DNA from: Gracilibacillus ureilyticus
GTDB taxonomy: Bacteria; Bacillota; Bacilli; Bacillales; Amphibacillaceae
DNA length: 64,000 nucleotides
Direction of reading: 5' to 3'
Assembly: GCF_900111195.1 (NCBI RefSeq)
Contig: NZ_FOGL01000012.1
Coordinates: 60,987-124,986 of the forward strand
In this document: piece by piece, positions 1 to 9,268 of the stretch
Layout of the letters: each line of letters starts with the position of its first letter
How positions within the stretch are numbered: the stretch's first letter is position 1
Program-made: the position numbers and the translations under genes
The notes under the pieces: model-generated
Databases searched by the model: none
Told to the model about the DNA's origin: nothing
What the model saw: only the letters and a program-made list of their open reading frames with translations

Positions 1-190
1 GGCTTTCAGATCACCTCCGAACCACTTCGCTCAAATTTTTCCGGGCGCCACGGCTTTCAGCGACCCTCCGAACGACTTCGCTCAAATTTTTCCAGACGCC
101 ATGACTTTCAGACCTCCTCTGAACGACTTCGCTCACACTTTTCCGGGAGCCATGGATTTCAGACCACATCCGAACGACTTCGCTCCTGTA
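1..190. repeat. 51-bp tandem repeat, about 3.7 copies
   Basis: Four successive units, each opening with a G-G/A-x-TTTCAG start and carrying a core GAACGACTTCGCTC, begin at about 1, 52, 103 and 154. The core recurs at 19, 70, 121 and 172, which fixes the period at exactly 51 bp. Units differ by scattered substitutions, so the array is not newly made. It lies downstream of the topB 3' end and may continue to the left of the window. No coding region is convincing here. Bases 191-287 hold only a short perfect palindrome (CATCACAGTGATG, 257-269) without a T-run. Confidence 0.85.
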
Positions 191-287
191 GCTGTGTTTT
201 TATTATATTTAAAAAGTTTTCTAAGCTTTTCACATAATCCACTGTTTTAGGTGGTGCATCACAGTGATGTCCCATCTTCTATTCTCT

Positions 288-2459
288 TTATTTATCTTTC
301 AATTTGGCGAGTGCTTCTGCCAATGCATTGTTTGTGAATCCTTCATCTTGTTTTTTCAGATATTTATTAACATCCCGTTTTGTCGCTTTATTTTGTCCCT
401 GTTTGTCTTTTCTTTTCTGGAATGCGGACAGTTTCTCTCGGTAACCACAAGCACAGGAAAATGTCTGCGCCTCCCCTTGCCCACGCATTTCCATACGCTT
501 ATGACAATTGGGGCACCTTGCATTAGTTTTCTTCGCTATCATTTTTCGCTCACCGCAATCTCGATCCTGACAAACCAGCATGCGGCCATTCTTCCCATTA
601 ACTTCGAGCATTAATTTGCCACAATTCGGGCATTTCGTTCCCGTCATGTTATCATGCTTGTATTTTGCCTCACTTGTTTTCACCTGGTGAACTACTTCTT
701 TTGTATAGGATTTAATTTCCTTAAGAAAAGCCTCTTTTTTCAAATCACCATTTGCAATTCTAGCTAACTTTTCTTCCCACTTCGCTGTTAGAAGCGGTGA
801 ACGCAAATCACTTGGTACTAATTCTAATAGCTGTTTTCCTTTGGATGTTAAATAAAGATACTTACCCTTTTTTTCCATATAAAAAGTATTAAAGAGTTTT
901 TCAATTATATCTGCTCTCGTTGCAACTGTTCCAAGCCCGCCTGTTTGCTGTAAGGTTTTTTGAGCATGCTTTTCATCTTTCTCAAGAAATTTAGCAGGAT
1001 TCTCCATTGCATGCAACAATGTCCCTTCCGTCAATCGCTCTGGCGGCTTTGTTTCCCCTTCTGTTAGAGAAAGCTTCGGATTATTCCATTCGTGTGTTTC
1101 TGCAATATTGGAAATGTGCTGTTCTTCCTCCTGATCATCCTCTGATGACTGGTCATATACCGCCTTGAAGCCTTGATCAATAACATTTTTCCCGCTGGCA
1201 GTGAATGTTTCCCGGTCTATTTCTGCTCTTAACTGAATATGTTCAAACTGAAATGGAGGTAATAAAACAGCTAAAAATCTTTTAATTACAAGATCGTAAA
1301 TTTTGCGTTCCTGCTCATTAAGATTGGAAAGATAAACAGGTTGTTCTGTTGGTATAATTGCATGGTGATCAGAGACTCTTTTATCATCCACAAATGATTT
1401 ATTTGCTTTTATTGGCTGCCTTTTTATCTTCGCAGCAACAGAAGCATACGGCCCCACACCACAGCTGTCAACCCGTTCTTTTAATGTTGGTACAATATCT
1501 GTGGAAATATATTTAGAATCTGTTCTTGGATATGTTAAAATTTTGTGCTGCTCATACAATTTCTGCATGATTGATAAAGTTTGCTTTCCGGAATAACCAA
1601 AGATACGGTTGGCATCCCTTTGTAAATCGGTTAAATCATATAATGTTGGTGCATAGCTCTTTTTCCGTTTCTTTTCAACCTTTGTAACTTTCAGTGGCTT
1701 ATTCTTCAATTGATTTAGTAAGCTGTTTGCTTTCTGCTGATCAAAAATTCTTGATTCACCTTTCGCATTTTTCCATAACAGGGTGATTCCGTCATTCGTC
1801 CTAGCTTTTATCTGATAAAACGTCTTGGGATGAAACTGTCTGATTTCTTCTTCTCTTGCTGCAATCATAGCAAGAGTTGGTGTCTGTACTCTTCCACTTG
1901 AAAGCTGGGCATTAAATTTTGTCGTTAAAGCACGTGTTGCATTCAAACCAACATACCAGTCAGCCTCTGATCTTGCCGCAGCAGAATGATATAAATTATC
2001 ATATTGCTTTCCTGGCTTTAAGTTTTGAAATCCTTGTTTAATTGCCTGATCCGTTACAGAAGAGATCCACAATCTCTTCACAGGCTTATTGATTCGAACT
2101 TTATCTAAAATCCACCTAGCGACAAGTTCCCCTTCCCGACCCGCATCTGTTGCGATGACAATATCTTTTACATCTTTACGGATTAATTGTGATTTAACGG
2201 TCTGAAATTGTTTTCCTGTCTTTTTAATAACGACAAGCTTCAACTGCTCAGGAAGCATAGGCAATTCTTCTAATTTCCATGATTTATATTTATTGTCATA
2301 TGCCTCAGGATCAGCTAATGTAACTAAATGCCCCAGTGCCCATGTCACAATATATTTGGAACCTTCCATAAACCCATTTGCCTTTTTTGTACAGTTAAGT
2401 ACACGGGCAATATCCCGACCTACCGAAGGTTTTTCTGCGATAACTACTGTTTTGCTCAT
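288..2459 (-). CDS. topB: DNA topoisomerase III (type IA)
   Basis: Type IA topoisomerase that passes single strands to decatenate and relax negatively supercoiled DNA. The protein (723 aa from the ATG) opens with the Toprim signature KTVVIAEKPSVGRDIARVL, carries the acidic DAGREGE Toprim motif near residue 105, and has the active-site tyrosine in ILTYPRTDSKYIS near residue 310. The C-terminus has two zinc-ribbon-like CPNC clusters (about residues 610-680), then a Lys-rich tail. The reading frame stays open to a TTG at 2468, but a GAGGAAGG ribosome binding site sits about 10 bases before the ATG at 2459 and directly abuts the TTG, so the ATG is preferred. Length and domain order fit Bacillus TopB. 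It follows the ZIP gene on the same strand after 89 bp and probably has its own promoter. Function is assigned with high confidence. Confidence 0.97.
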   Translation of the reverse strand: MSKTVVIAEKPSVGRDIARVLNCTKKANGFMEGSKYIVTWALGHLVTLADPEAYDNKYKSWKLEELPMLPEQLKLVVIKKTGKQFQTVKSQLIRKDVKDIVIATDAGREGELVARWILDKVRINKPVKRLWISSVTDQAIKQGFQNLKPGKQYDNLYHSAAARSEADWYVGLNATRALTTKFNAQLSSGRVQTPTLAMIAAREEEIRQFHPKTFYQIKARTNDGITLLWKNAKGESRIFDQQKANSLLNQLKNKPLKVTKVEKKRKKSYAPTLYDLTDLQRDANRIFGYSGKQTLSIMQKLYEQHKILTYPRTDSKYISTDIVPTLKERVDSCGVGPYASVAAKIKRQPIKANKSFVDDKRVSDHHAIIPTEQPVYLSNLNEQERKIYDLVIKRFLAVLLPPFQFEHIQLRAEIDRETFTASGKNVIDQGFKAVYDQSSEDDQEEEQHISNIAETHEWNNPKLSLTEGETKPPERLTEGTLLHAMENPAKFLEKDEKHAQKTLQQTGGLGTVATRADIIEKLFNTFYMEKKGKYLYLTSKGKQLLELVPSDLRSPLLTAKWEEKLARIANGDLKKEAFLKEIKSYTKEVVHQVKTSEAKYKHDNMTGTKCPNCGKLMLEVNGKNGRMLVCQDRDCGERKMIAKKTNARCPNCHKRMEMRGQGEAQTFSCACGYREKLSAFQKRKDKQGQNKATKRDVNKYLKKQDEGFTNNALAEALAKLKDK

Positions 2460-2548
2460 ACTTGACAATCCTTCCTCAATTTGCGATACTTCCTTTTACT
2501 TTAACTCATTGTGCCGAAAAAAACAAAAGGTACTTCCCATTGCCTTCT

Positions 2549-3364
2549 TCATCCTAATGCTACATCCAATATCATCATCACAGTAAAACCTATCATTAAA
2601 CTCATTGAGGCAAGATCCTTGTTCCCTTCTTCCTGAGATCCCGGGATGACTTCTTCTGCCACAACAAATATCATAGCTCCTGCAGCAAAACTTAGCGCAT
2701 AGGGCAGCAGTGGTTCAATGGCAGTAACAGCTAAAACACCGATAACGGCGGCAATGGGTTCAACCATCCCCGACAATTGACCGTAAAAAAAACTTTTTCT
2801 TCTTGACATCCCATCCCTTCTTAAAGGCATTGCCACTGCAACACCTTCAGGGAGATTCTGGATACCAATCCCTAAGCCTAATGTTACTGCCGCTGTAACA
2901 GATGCCGAGGAAAGGTCCGCAGCCACTGCACCAAATGCAACACCAACCGCCAATCCTTCGGGAATATTGTGCAAGGTGATGGCAAGTACCATCAATGTGC
3001 TTCTTTTTCGATTTGTCGGCTGATACCCTTCAGCATCTGCAACTTGTGAGGTTGGATGAAGATGAGGGATCAGCTTATCAATCCCCACAAAAAAAATCCC
3101 ACCGAGCATAAATCCAATTGCTGCTGGTATCCATGCCGCCACATCATCCTCCTGAGCCATTTCGAGTGCAGGCGACAGCAATGACCAGAAACTTGCTGCA
3201 ATCATTACACCACCAGCAAACCCAAGCATACTGTCCATTAACTTTTGGTGGAAAGCCTTTGCAGCAAAAACTAATGCCGCACCAATTGCCGTCATTCCCC
3301 ATGTAAATAATGTAGCGATGATGGTTTGTGTTAACGGACTTAGTTCCATAAAGTGATTTAACAT
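2549..3364 (-). CDS. ZIP family divalent metal transporter
   Basis: Membrane carrier of the ZIP family (ZupT/GufA type), expected to import Zn2+ or another divalent metal. The 271-aa protein shows about eight hydrophobic segments. The two metal-site helices of the family are plain: HNIPEGLAVGVAFG in TM4 and NLPEGVAVAMPL in TM5. A cytoplasmic loop (about residues 100-125) includes HLHP, a weak version of the His-rich loop seen in ZIPs. An AAGGGG ribosome binding site precedes the ATG at 3364. It reads toward topB. Substrate cannot be told from sequence; zinc is the usual guess. Confidence 0.93.
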   Translation of the reverse strand: MLNHFMELSPLTQTIIATLFTWGMTAIGAALVFAAKAFHQKLMDSMLGFAGGVMIAASFWSLLSPALEMAQEDDVAAWIPAAIGFMLGGIFFVGIDKLIPHLHPTSQVADAEGYQPTNRKRSTLMVLAITLHNIPEGLAVGVAFGAVAADLSSASVTAAVTLGLGIGIQNLPEGVAVAMPLRRDGMSRRKSFFYGQLSGMVEPIAAVIGVLAVTAIEPLLPYALSFAAGAMIFVVAEEVIPGSQEEGNKDLASMSLMIGFTVMMILDVALG

Positions 3365-3545
3365 AATGATACCCCTTTTATATTTCCTGCATTGTCCATT
3401 TATAAAATAGTTTTGCTTGCAACTTCAAATGAAAATGGTATAGTAAATAATTATTAGCCATACTACTTATTCCCCTGTTTCCATCCTTTCAATCTTCCCG
3501 ACAAATCTCACAATATATTAGAAAATTTCATAACAGGGTGTTACT

Positions 3546-4069
3546 ATGTTTTATAAATGGAATTTTCTTAACCGTTTTTATTATGGTTGGGTTGTCTTAA
3601 TAATTGGCGGACTAGGTGTCTTTTTCTCGGGTCCCGGCCAAACATATTCTAATTCACAATTTATTGATTTGTATATTCAGATTTTTGGCTGGTCAGGGTC
3701 ACAAGTATCTTGTGTTTACTCTGCCGTTACATTAGCAGCCGGTTTATTAATGATGTTTGTAGACGATTCATAGACAGGTTCGGTAATGATGGGAAAAATG
3801 ATAATAAGAGTAATTCTCCTTCCATAGAATCACACGAAGATGACTGGACATTAAATGAAGCGATTAAAACAAGATCTTTTTGGGCGATACTGATTTGTGT
3901 AGGTATTCCTGCCATGGTGAATACAGGGATTACGTTTCATATTGCCTCTATTTTTGATACGAATGGTTTGTCTTTAGAGGTGGCATCCCTTGTATTAAGT
4001 TTAATGGCATTAGTTGGGATTCCTATTTCTTTTGTATTAAGCTTTGTTCTTGAAAAGGTAAAAATTTAA
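3546..4069 (+). pseudogene. broken MFS transporter (frameshift plus deletions)
   Basis: Remnant of a major facilitator permease, possibly of the oxalate/formate antiporter-like group. The first frame (3546-3773) encodes TM1-TM2 and stops after LLMMFVDDS. If one G is restored at about 3767 the text reads FVGRFIDRFGN, which is the conserved MFS motif A, and continues into the second frame that ends at 4069. After motif A the protein jumps straight to a charged loop (SHEDDWTLNEAIKTRSFW) that normally joins TM6 and TM7, so TM3-TM6 are missing; it then stops after about TM8, so the C-terminal third is missing too. Thus one frameshift and two deletions make it non-functional. The true start may be the ATG at 3546, which lacks a strong ribosome binding site. 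Confidence in decay is high; the original substrate is unknown. Confidence 0.85.
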
Positions 4070-4093
4070 CAAAGCATGATGAGGTGAGTAGTT

Positions 4094-5485
4094 TTGAATA
4101 TAAAAAAAATGTTGTTAGGATGTTTTATATTAGGTATCGTTACAGCCTGTTCCAGCAACTCGGATCCATCTTCTTTTGAGCAGGAATTAGACGGGCCTCT
4201 GACTCATGTCCATGGCATGGGCTTTAATGAGGAGGGGAACAGATTATTATTCGGTACACATGAAGGGCTGAAATTTTCCGATAATGGCACATGGTTTGAA
4301 ACAACAGAAAACTTAAACGATTATATGGGATTTACCGTAGTAGATAAGGGATTTTATACTTCAGGACATCCCGGTCCGGAGTCTGATCTGCCTAATCCTT
4401 TCGGGATTCAAAGGAGTTTTGATGGTGGAAAGACATTAGAGAGTATCGGATTTACTGGAGAATCAGATTTCCATTTCCTTGCGGTCGGTTACTATAGTCA
4501 TGATATCTTTCTTTATAATCCGGATACCAACTCTGAATTAAAGCAAGGGTACTATCTAAGTGAGAATAACGGCGAAACATGGTCACAATTAAATGGGGCA
4601 AATATTAAAGGAGATCTCTTTAATGTAGCGATCCATCCAAATGACCCGCAGTTTCTTGCTGTCGCTTCGTCTACCGGGATTTATTTTTCTAATGACAAAG
4701 GAGAGACATTTGAGCTCATTTCAAACAATCAGGAAAATGGGCTTGGGGTTTTCTTCAATGAGGATACATTGTACTATTCAACATATAACGGGAAACCTTC
4801 ACTCGTTTCTTATGATTGGGATACCGGCAAAGAAACGATGCTGGGATTGCCTGATTTAGGAGAGGATGCTCCTTTGTTTATTTCCCAAAACCCGCAGGCT
4901 GAAGAAGTGTTTGCAATCTATACCTTAAATGGATCGGGCTTTATCAGCACAGATGGCGGAGACTCCTGGCAAATGATTATTAATGAAGAGACTGTGGAAG
5001 ACGGCCATGCCCATGATCATTCCAATAACAGTAATGAAAGTGCCCATCAGCATCATTCCAGCTCCGGAGAAGTCCCTGAGCAACTGGAAGCTGCTGAAGA
5101 ACCAACCTTTGAACAAGGGAGTACAGCAATTATCCGGACAGATCATATGCCGGGAATGGATGGAGCATTGGCTACAATTACTGGTGCGTATAGTACGGTC
5201 GTATATGCTGTTTCTTATAACCCAACTGATGGAAGTGAACGTGTCGAAAACCATAAATGGGTCATACATGAAGAGCTTTCAGGGGTCGGTGATGAACCAT
5301 TATCAGCTGGAGATACGGCAGTTATTAATACAGACCATATGCCTGGAATGAAAGGTGCAACAGCGACCATTGACCTTGTTGAAGAAACTACAGTATATAT
5401 GGTGGATTTCAGCGCAACAGACACCGGTGAGAAAGTCAGCAATCATAAATGGGTTACAGAAGATGAGCTGGAGCCTACTGAATAA
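4094..5485 (+). CDS. lipoprotein: F510_1955-type propeller fused to two YdhK domains
   Basis: Surface lipoprotein of 463 aa. The signal peptide ends in a lipobox GIVTAC with Cys19. Residues about 35-300 resemble the F510_1955 glycosyl-hydrolase-like/sialidase-type propeller, with Asp-box-like turns at about 108-114, 156-163, 199-206 and 285-292 (SFDGGKT, SENNGETW, SNDKGETF, STDGGDSW). A His-rich linker follows at 304-322. The C-terminus has two YdhK (DUF1541) repeats, about 340-396 and 402-460, each with DHMPGM and NHKWV. Start is TTG, chosen because GAGGTGA lies 6-7 bases upstream; an ATG at codon 6 has none. Both families are, to my memory, often found near copper-resistance genes, and the His linker fits metal binding, but no enzyme activity is shown. 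No copper genes are adjacent here. It is followed by a strong terminator. Confidence 0.85.
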   Translation: MNIKKMLLGCFILGIVTACSSNSDPSSFEQELDGPLTHVHGMGFNEEGNRLLFGTHEGLKFSDNGTWFETTENLNDYMGFTVVDKGFYTSGHPGPESDLPNPFGIQRSFDGGKTLESIGFTGESDFHFLAVGYYSHDIFLYNPDTNSELKQGYYLSENNGETWSQLNGANIKGDLFNVAIHPNDPQFLAVASSTGIYFSNDKGETFELISNNQENGLGVFFNEDTLYYSTYNGKPSLVSYDWDTGKETMLGLPDLGEDAPLFISQNPQAEEVFAIYTLNGSGFISTDGGDSWQMIINEETVEDGHAHDHSNNSNESAHQHHSSSGEVPEQLEAAEEPTFEQGSTAIIRTDHMPGMDGALATITGAYSTVVYAVSYNPTDGSERVENHKWVIHEELSGVGDEPLSAGDTAVINTDHMPGMKGATATIDLVEETTVYMVDFSATDTGEKVSNHKWVTEDELEPTE

Positions 5486-5496
5486 TCCAGCAAAAA

Positions 5497-5538
5497 AAAA
5501 AGAAGCGCATCTATCAGAAAACAAGATCGCTTCTTTTT
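5497..5538. terminator. bidirectional intrinsic terminator
   Basis: AAAAAGAAGCG pairs with CGCTTCTTTTT around a second inner stem ATCT/AGAT, with A- and T-runs on both sides. It lies between the 3' ends of the convergent YdhK-type lipoprotein and TlpA-like genes and can serve both. Confidence 0.88.
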
Positions 5539-5587
5539 GGCTATTTTACTGAAACTATTATGTTAACAATCTATGATGGGATAATAA

Positions 5588-6145
5588 CTATTCCAGCTTT
5601 TCATATTCTTCCATCATCCTGTCAAAAGTCAATGGCCCATATGTACGAAATTGGATAATGCCATTAGAATCTATTAAATAGGTAGCAGGTATAGGCACAA
5701 TGCGGTAAATATCGGCTGCTTTGTTGCCATTATCTAATAATACAGGAAAAGTCAATTCGTTTTCCTGCCGAAAATTCTCAATCACCTGATAACTCGTTTC
5801 CGTTTCTACCAGATTGATTGCTAAAATTTCAATATTAGTATTCTGGTAAAACTGTTCCATTTCTGGCATTTCCTCACGACAAGGAGGACACCAGGTTGCC
5901 CAAAAGTTAAGCATCACTTTTTTTCCTTTAAAATCAGATAATTGGATAAACTCCCCTCCCATTGACTGCAGTTCAAAGTCTGGAGCTTTATCACCTATAT
6001 CCAGGCCAATACTGTCATCAACTATTACAGACCCGTCAGCTATTTGAAAACTGTTTTCCAATCCCCTGTTACGGTCATTGATAAAATCATATAAAGCAAA
6101 ACCCAGCATCCCGGCCAGAATGGCAATAATAAACAGATTTTTCAT
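5588..6145 (-). CDS. TlpA/ResA-like membrane-anchored thioredoxin
   Basis: Extracytoplasmic thiol-disulfide oxidoreductase of the TlpA/ResA/AhpC-TSA group (185 aa). An N-terminal hydrophobic anchor (about residues 1-20) is followed by the AhpC/TSA opening GDKAPDFELQSMGG near residue 52 and the active site WATWCPPCREEMP near residue 90. The cis-Pro loop is in VPIPATYLID. ATG at 6145 is preceded by CAGGAGGAGC. Members act in cytochrome c maturation or in reducing surface protein thiols. No ccd or cytochrome gene is adjacent, so the partner is unknown. It is divergent from the YczE-type gene, sharing a 160-bp intergenic region. Confidence 0.93.
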   Translation of the reverse strand: MKNLFIIAILAGMLGFALYDFINDRNRGLENSFQIADGSVIVDDSIGLDIGDKAPDFELQSMGGEFIQLSDFKGKKVMLNFWATWCPPCREEMPEMEQFYQNTNIEILAINLVETETSYQVIENFRQENELTFPVLLDNGNKAADIYRIVPIPATYLIDSNGIIQFRTYGPLTFDRMMEEYEKLE

Positions 6146-6306
6146 CGAGAGCTCCTCCTGTTAGTGATCTACTATATAATTATGGTAAGGAATGTCCTCT
6201 TATACAAAGCATTTTGGTTTTTAACAGATGTGAAATTTTTCACTATCTGTTATGCCGTTTTTTCTGTATACTATGATGGTAATCAATACACCAACAGGAG
6301 AGAGAT

Positions 6307-6930
6307 ATGAAAAACATAACATGGCTTCGCTTTAATATGATGATAATAGGAAATTTGTTTATTGGTATTGCAGTTGCACTACTGCGAATTAGCGAACTGG
6401 GCACAGATCCTTTTTCAACAATAAATCTTGGTTTGAGTGGGTTTTTAGGAATTTCATTTGGAGTCTATCAGTTAGGATTTAATGCAATTCTCTTAATTGT
6501 TATACTTGTTCTTTACAGGAGTTCGATCGGAATTGGAACATTAGTTAATATGGTTGGGATTGGTTTTATATCAGATTTTTTCGTTTACGGATATTTCTTC
6601 ATCTTTGAGGATCCCGCTTTCTTGTTTATTCGAATAGTAATGATGCTCAGTGCTGTATTTTTTGCCAGTATGGGTGTGGCCCTTTATATCACACCTAATC
6701 TGGGGATGGCGCCATATGATGCGTTAGCTTTTGCTATTGAGAAGGTTTCAGGGAACAAAATTCGGTTTCCTGTCGCAAGAATTGCAACAGATATTACCTG
6801 TGTTGTAATCGGTTTCTCATTTGGTGCAATTGTGGGTGTGGCTACAGTGATCTTTGCTTTCTTCACAGGCCCTTTTGTACAATACTTTCGCAAAAAAATT
6901 GCCGAACCTTTGTTAGCTGCAGATAAGTAA
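6307..6930 (+). CDS. YczE/YitT-type integral membrane protein
   Basis: A 207-aa polytopic protein with about five to six hydrophobic segments. It resembles the YczE/YyaS/YitT family: an opening WLRFNMMIIGNLFIGIAVAL, a conserved G-T-D-P-F-S/P-Y-D motif found twice (ELGTDPFSTINLGLSG near residue 35 and NLGMAPYDALAFAIEK near residue 135), and a late VGFSFG-type helix. The repeated motif suggests two related halves. A CAGGAGAGAGAT ribosome binding site precedes the ATG, and TTATGC-16 bp-TATGAT is a plausible promoter. Biochemical function of the family is not settled; transport is only a guess. Confidence 0.87.
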   Translation: MKNITWLRFNMMIIGNLFIGIAVALLRISELGTDPFSTINLGLSGFLGISFGVYQLGFNAILLIVILVLYRSSIGIGTLVNMVGIGFISDFFVYGYFFIFEDPAFLFIRIVMMLSAVFFASMGVALYITPNLGMAPYDALAFAIEKVSGNKIRFPVARIATDITCVVIGFSFGAIVGVATVIFAFFTGPFVQYFRKKIAEPLLAADK

Positions 6931-7015
6931 ACAGAGACTTTTGCTCAGCCTGGTATTCGTGATAAAACTATATCCAAACAGAAAGCAGGGCAATGTCATC
7001 ATGCCCTGCTTTCGA

Positions 7016-9241
7016 TTATTGCTTATTAAGGACGAATAAACGGGAAGCATAATCCCCTTCTACATTGTGCTCACCATTTTTCCGGAAACGTTCATGATCT
7101 AATGGAATACCAGCTTCCATTAATTCATCACCATTATACTCTCCATCAAAACCTTCAATCGTATACGTATAATCTTCGTTTAATCCTTTCAATATAAGGC
7201 GGTTAAAACTCCGGTTTGGTTTACACAGGACATGGTAATCAGCAACAATCGCCTGCGACTTATCTTTTGAAACAACTAGCCAAGTTGTTCGATTGCCATC
7301 CTTTTCGAAGGGGCTGTTAATCCGGTAAAAGGTTCCAAACTGGAATAATTCGCGGTGCTTTTTATAAAAGGCAATCTGGTCCTTCATTGCCTGTTTCTCG
7401 TCCTCTTCCATTTTTGTAACATCCAACTCATAGCCAAATGCCCCAAAGTAAGCAACGTTTGCTCTTGTTTCCAGACTTGTTATACGTCCAACCTGATGAT
7501 TTGGCACAGCAGAAACATGCGCTCCCATTGAACTGATTGGATAGACGAAAGATGAACCGTATTGGATTTTTAATCGCTCTACCGCATCGGTATCATCACT
7601 TGTCCAAGCTTGCGGCGCATAATACAGCATCCCTGGATCAAAGCGGCTGCCACCACTTGCACATGATTCAAATAAAATATCAGGAAATTCAGATGTTAGA
7701 CGTTCATATAAGTCGTACACTCCTAAAATATAGCGGTGAGCAACTTCTCTTTGACGATTAGCCGGCAATTGTGCTGATCCAATCTCTGTCATATATCGAT
7801 TCATATCCCATTTCACATAGGAAATCTTCGCATCTCTCAAAATAGCTGACATCATTTCATATAATGCATCAACAATTTCCTTTCTTGAGAAATCAAGCAC
7901 ATATTGGTTTCTTCCGTGGGATAAATTCCGATCAGGAACATGTATCAGCCAATCTGGATGTTTCTTATATAACTCACTTATTTTTGAGACCATTTCCGGT
8001 TCAAACCAGAGGCCGAAGTCCATGCCTAATGCAGTTATTTTTTCTGCTAAGCCGGTAATCCCATTTGGCAGCTTATCATAATCAACAAACCAGTCTCCTA
8101 ATGAAGTCGTATCATCATTCCGTTTCCCAAACCACCCATCATCTAATACAAACAACTCTACACCTAGTTCCTGGGACTGTTTCGCCATTTCGACGATCTT
8201 TTCTTCATTGAAATCAAAGTATGTTCCTTCCCAGTTGTTAGTTAAAATCGGGCGAACCTGATCACGCCATTTCCCTCTCGCAAGCCGTGTCTGGTATAAA
8301 TTGTGATAACGCTGGCTCATTCCGTTTAACCCCTCATTGGAATAAATCATCACCGCTTCCGGTGTCTGGAAGCTTTCCCCTTTTTCAAGCATCCAGTTAA
8401 AATCGAATGGGTTGATTCCAATACTGACACGTGACACCTCCAGATAATCCACCTCTACTTGTGCAAGGAAATTACCACTGTAAACAAGACTGAAACCAAA
8501 AACATCCCCATGAAATTCGTTTGTATGAGGTCTTTTTAGCGCAAGAAACGGGTTTTGATGAACACTGCTGGTCCCCCTTGTACTTGAAATATTCTGAATT
8601 CCGGTTTCTAACTTCCGGGTTTTCACATGCCGTTCCCTTGCCCATGCTCCAGAGAGCTGGATCATTTCATAGTCAGAATCAAGCAAATCAATGTTCGCAC
8701 TCATTGCTCTCGTTAAATTTAACTTTCCGTTCCCGTTATTTGTAAACCTGGCACTTCTGGCAATTGCGTCCTGTTCCTCAAAAACCGAATATAAGAGGAT
8801 TAATTTTGCATCAATCACCTCATCATAAAGAGTGATTTCAAGAGTTTCTGTATTATCTCCATCCTCCACATATGTTGCAGGCAATCCATCCAGTTTAGGC
8901 TTACCTTGAAAAATACGATGGCTCTCATATTTAAAATCTGTTATTCGACTGCCATTTTCCTGCAATATTTGAAATGCAGGCTCCCGAAAGTCTGTCGTTC
9001 CATAGGATGGATATTCCTGTTTCGTTTGTTCTAATGTAAAGGTCATATCACCTTCCTTTAAGTAAGGGGTGTTTGGCCGATCTCCTTTCTCAAATAAGTG
9101 TTCGAAAGAGTTCTTGTGACGAATTTTCTTTCCGTAATATAATTGACCCAGCTGGTCATTTTCTAAAACGTGTAAAATGTAACTGGAGTTTTCTGTTTGT
9201 AAATGAAATTCTTTTGTCTGTTCATTGTATAATATAGCCAT
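7016..9241 (-). CDS. alpha-galactosidase, GH36
   Basis: Cytoplasmic retaining alpha-galactosidase of about 741 aa that removes terminal alpha-1,6-galactose from melibiose, raffinose and stachyose. The N-terminal beta-supersandwich runs to about residue 320, followed by a TIM barrel. The barrel contains FVLDDGWFGKRNDD, the nucleophile Asp in KWDMNRYMTE, SCASGGSRFDPGM, and the acid/base Asp in WTSDDTDAVER. No signal peptide. The ATG at 9241 has AGGAG seven bases upstream; the frame's earlier ATG (9247) is only one base from it. It is the second gene after melA (27-bp gap) and likely in the same transcript. The stop at 7016 is followed by a CTTTC-rich stretch without a clear terminator. Two alpha-galactosidase families side by side is unusual but not unique. 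Confidence 0.96.
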   Translation of the reverse strand: MAILYNEQTKEFHLQTENSSYILHVLENDQLGQLYYGKKIRHKNSFEHLFEKGDRPNTPYLKEGDMTFTLEQTKQEYPSYGTTDFREPAFQILQENGSRITDFKYESHRIFQGKPKLDGLPATYVEDGDNTETLEITLYDEVIDAKLILLYSVFEEQDAIARSARFTNNGNGKLNLTRAMSANIDLLDSDYEMIQLSGAWARERHVKTRKLETGIQNISSTRGTSSVHQNPFLALKRPHTNEFHGDVFGFSLVYSGNFLAQVEVDYLEVSRVSIGINPFDFNWMLEKGESFQTPEAVMIYSNEGLNGMSQRYHNLYQTRLARGKWRDQVRPILTNNWEGTYFDFNEEKIVEMAKQSQELGVELFVLDDGWFGKRNDDTTSLGDWFVDYDKLPNGITGLAEKITALGMDFGLWFEPEMVSKISELYKKHPDWLIHVPDRNLSHGRNQYVLDFSRKEIVDALYEMMSAILRDAKISYVKWDMNRYMTEIGSAQLPANRQREVAHRYILGVYDLYERLTSEFPDILFESCASGGSRFDPGMLYYAPQAWTSDDTDAVERLKIQYGSSFVYPISSMGAHVSAVPNHQVGRITSLETRANVAYFGAFGYELDVTKMEEDEKQAMKDQIAFYKKHRELFQFGTFYRINSPFEKDGNRTTWLVVSKDKSQAIVADYHVLCKPNRSFNRLILKGLNEDYTYTIEGFDGEYNGDELMEAGIPLDHERFRKNGEHNVEGDYASRLFVLNKQ

Positions 9242-9268
9242 GTTCATGCTCCTTTTTTGTAAAATGTT

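Noticed and set aside
257-269. CATCACAGTGATG as the topB terminator
   Set aside because: Stem is short and no T-run follows on the minus strand.
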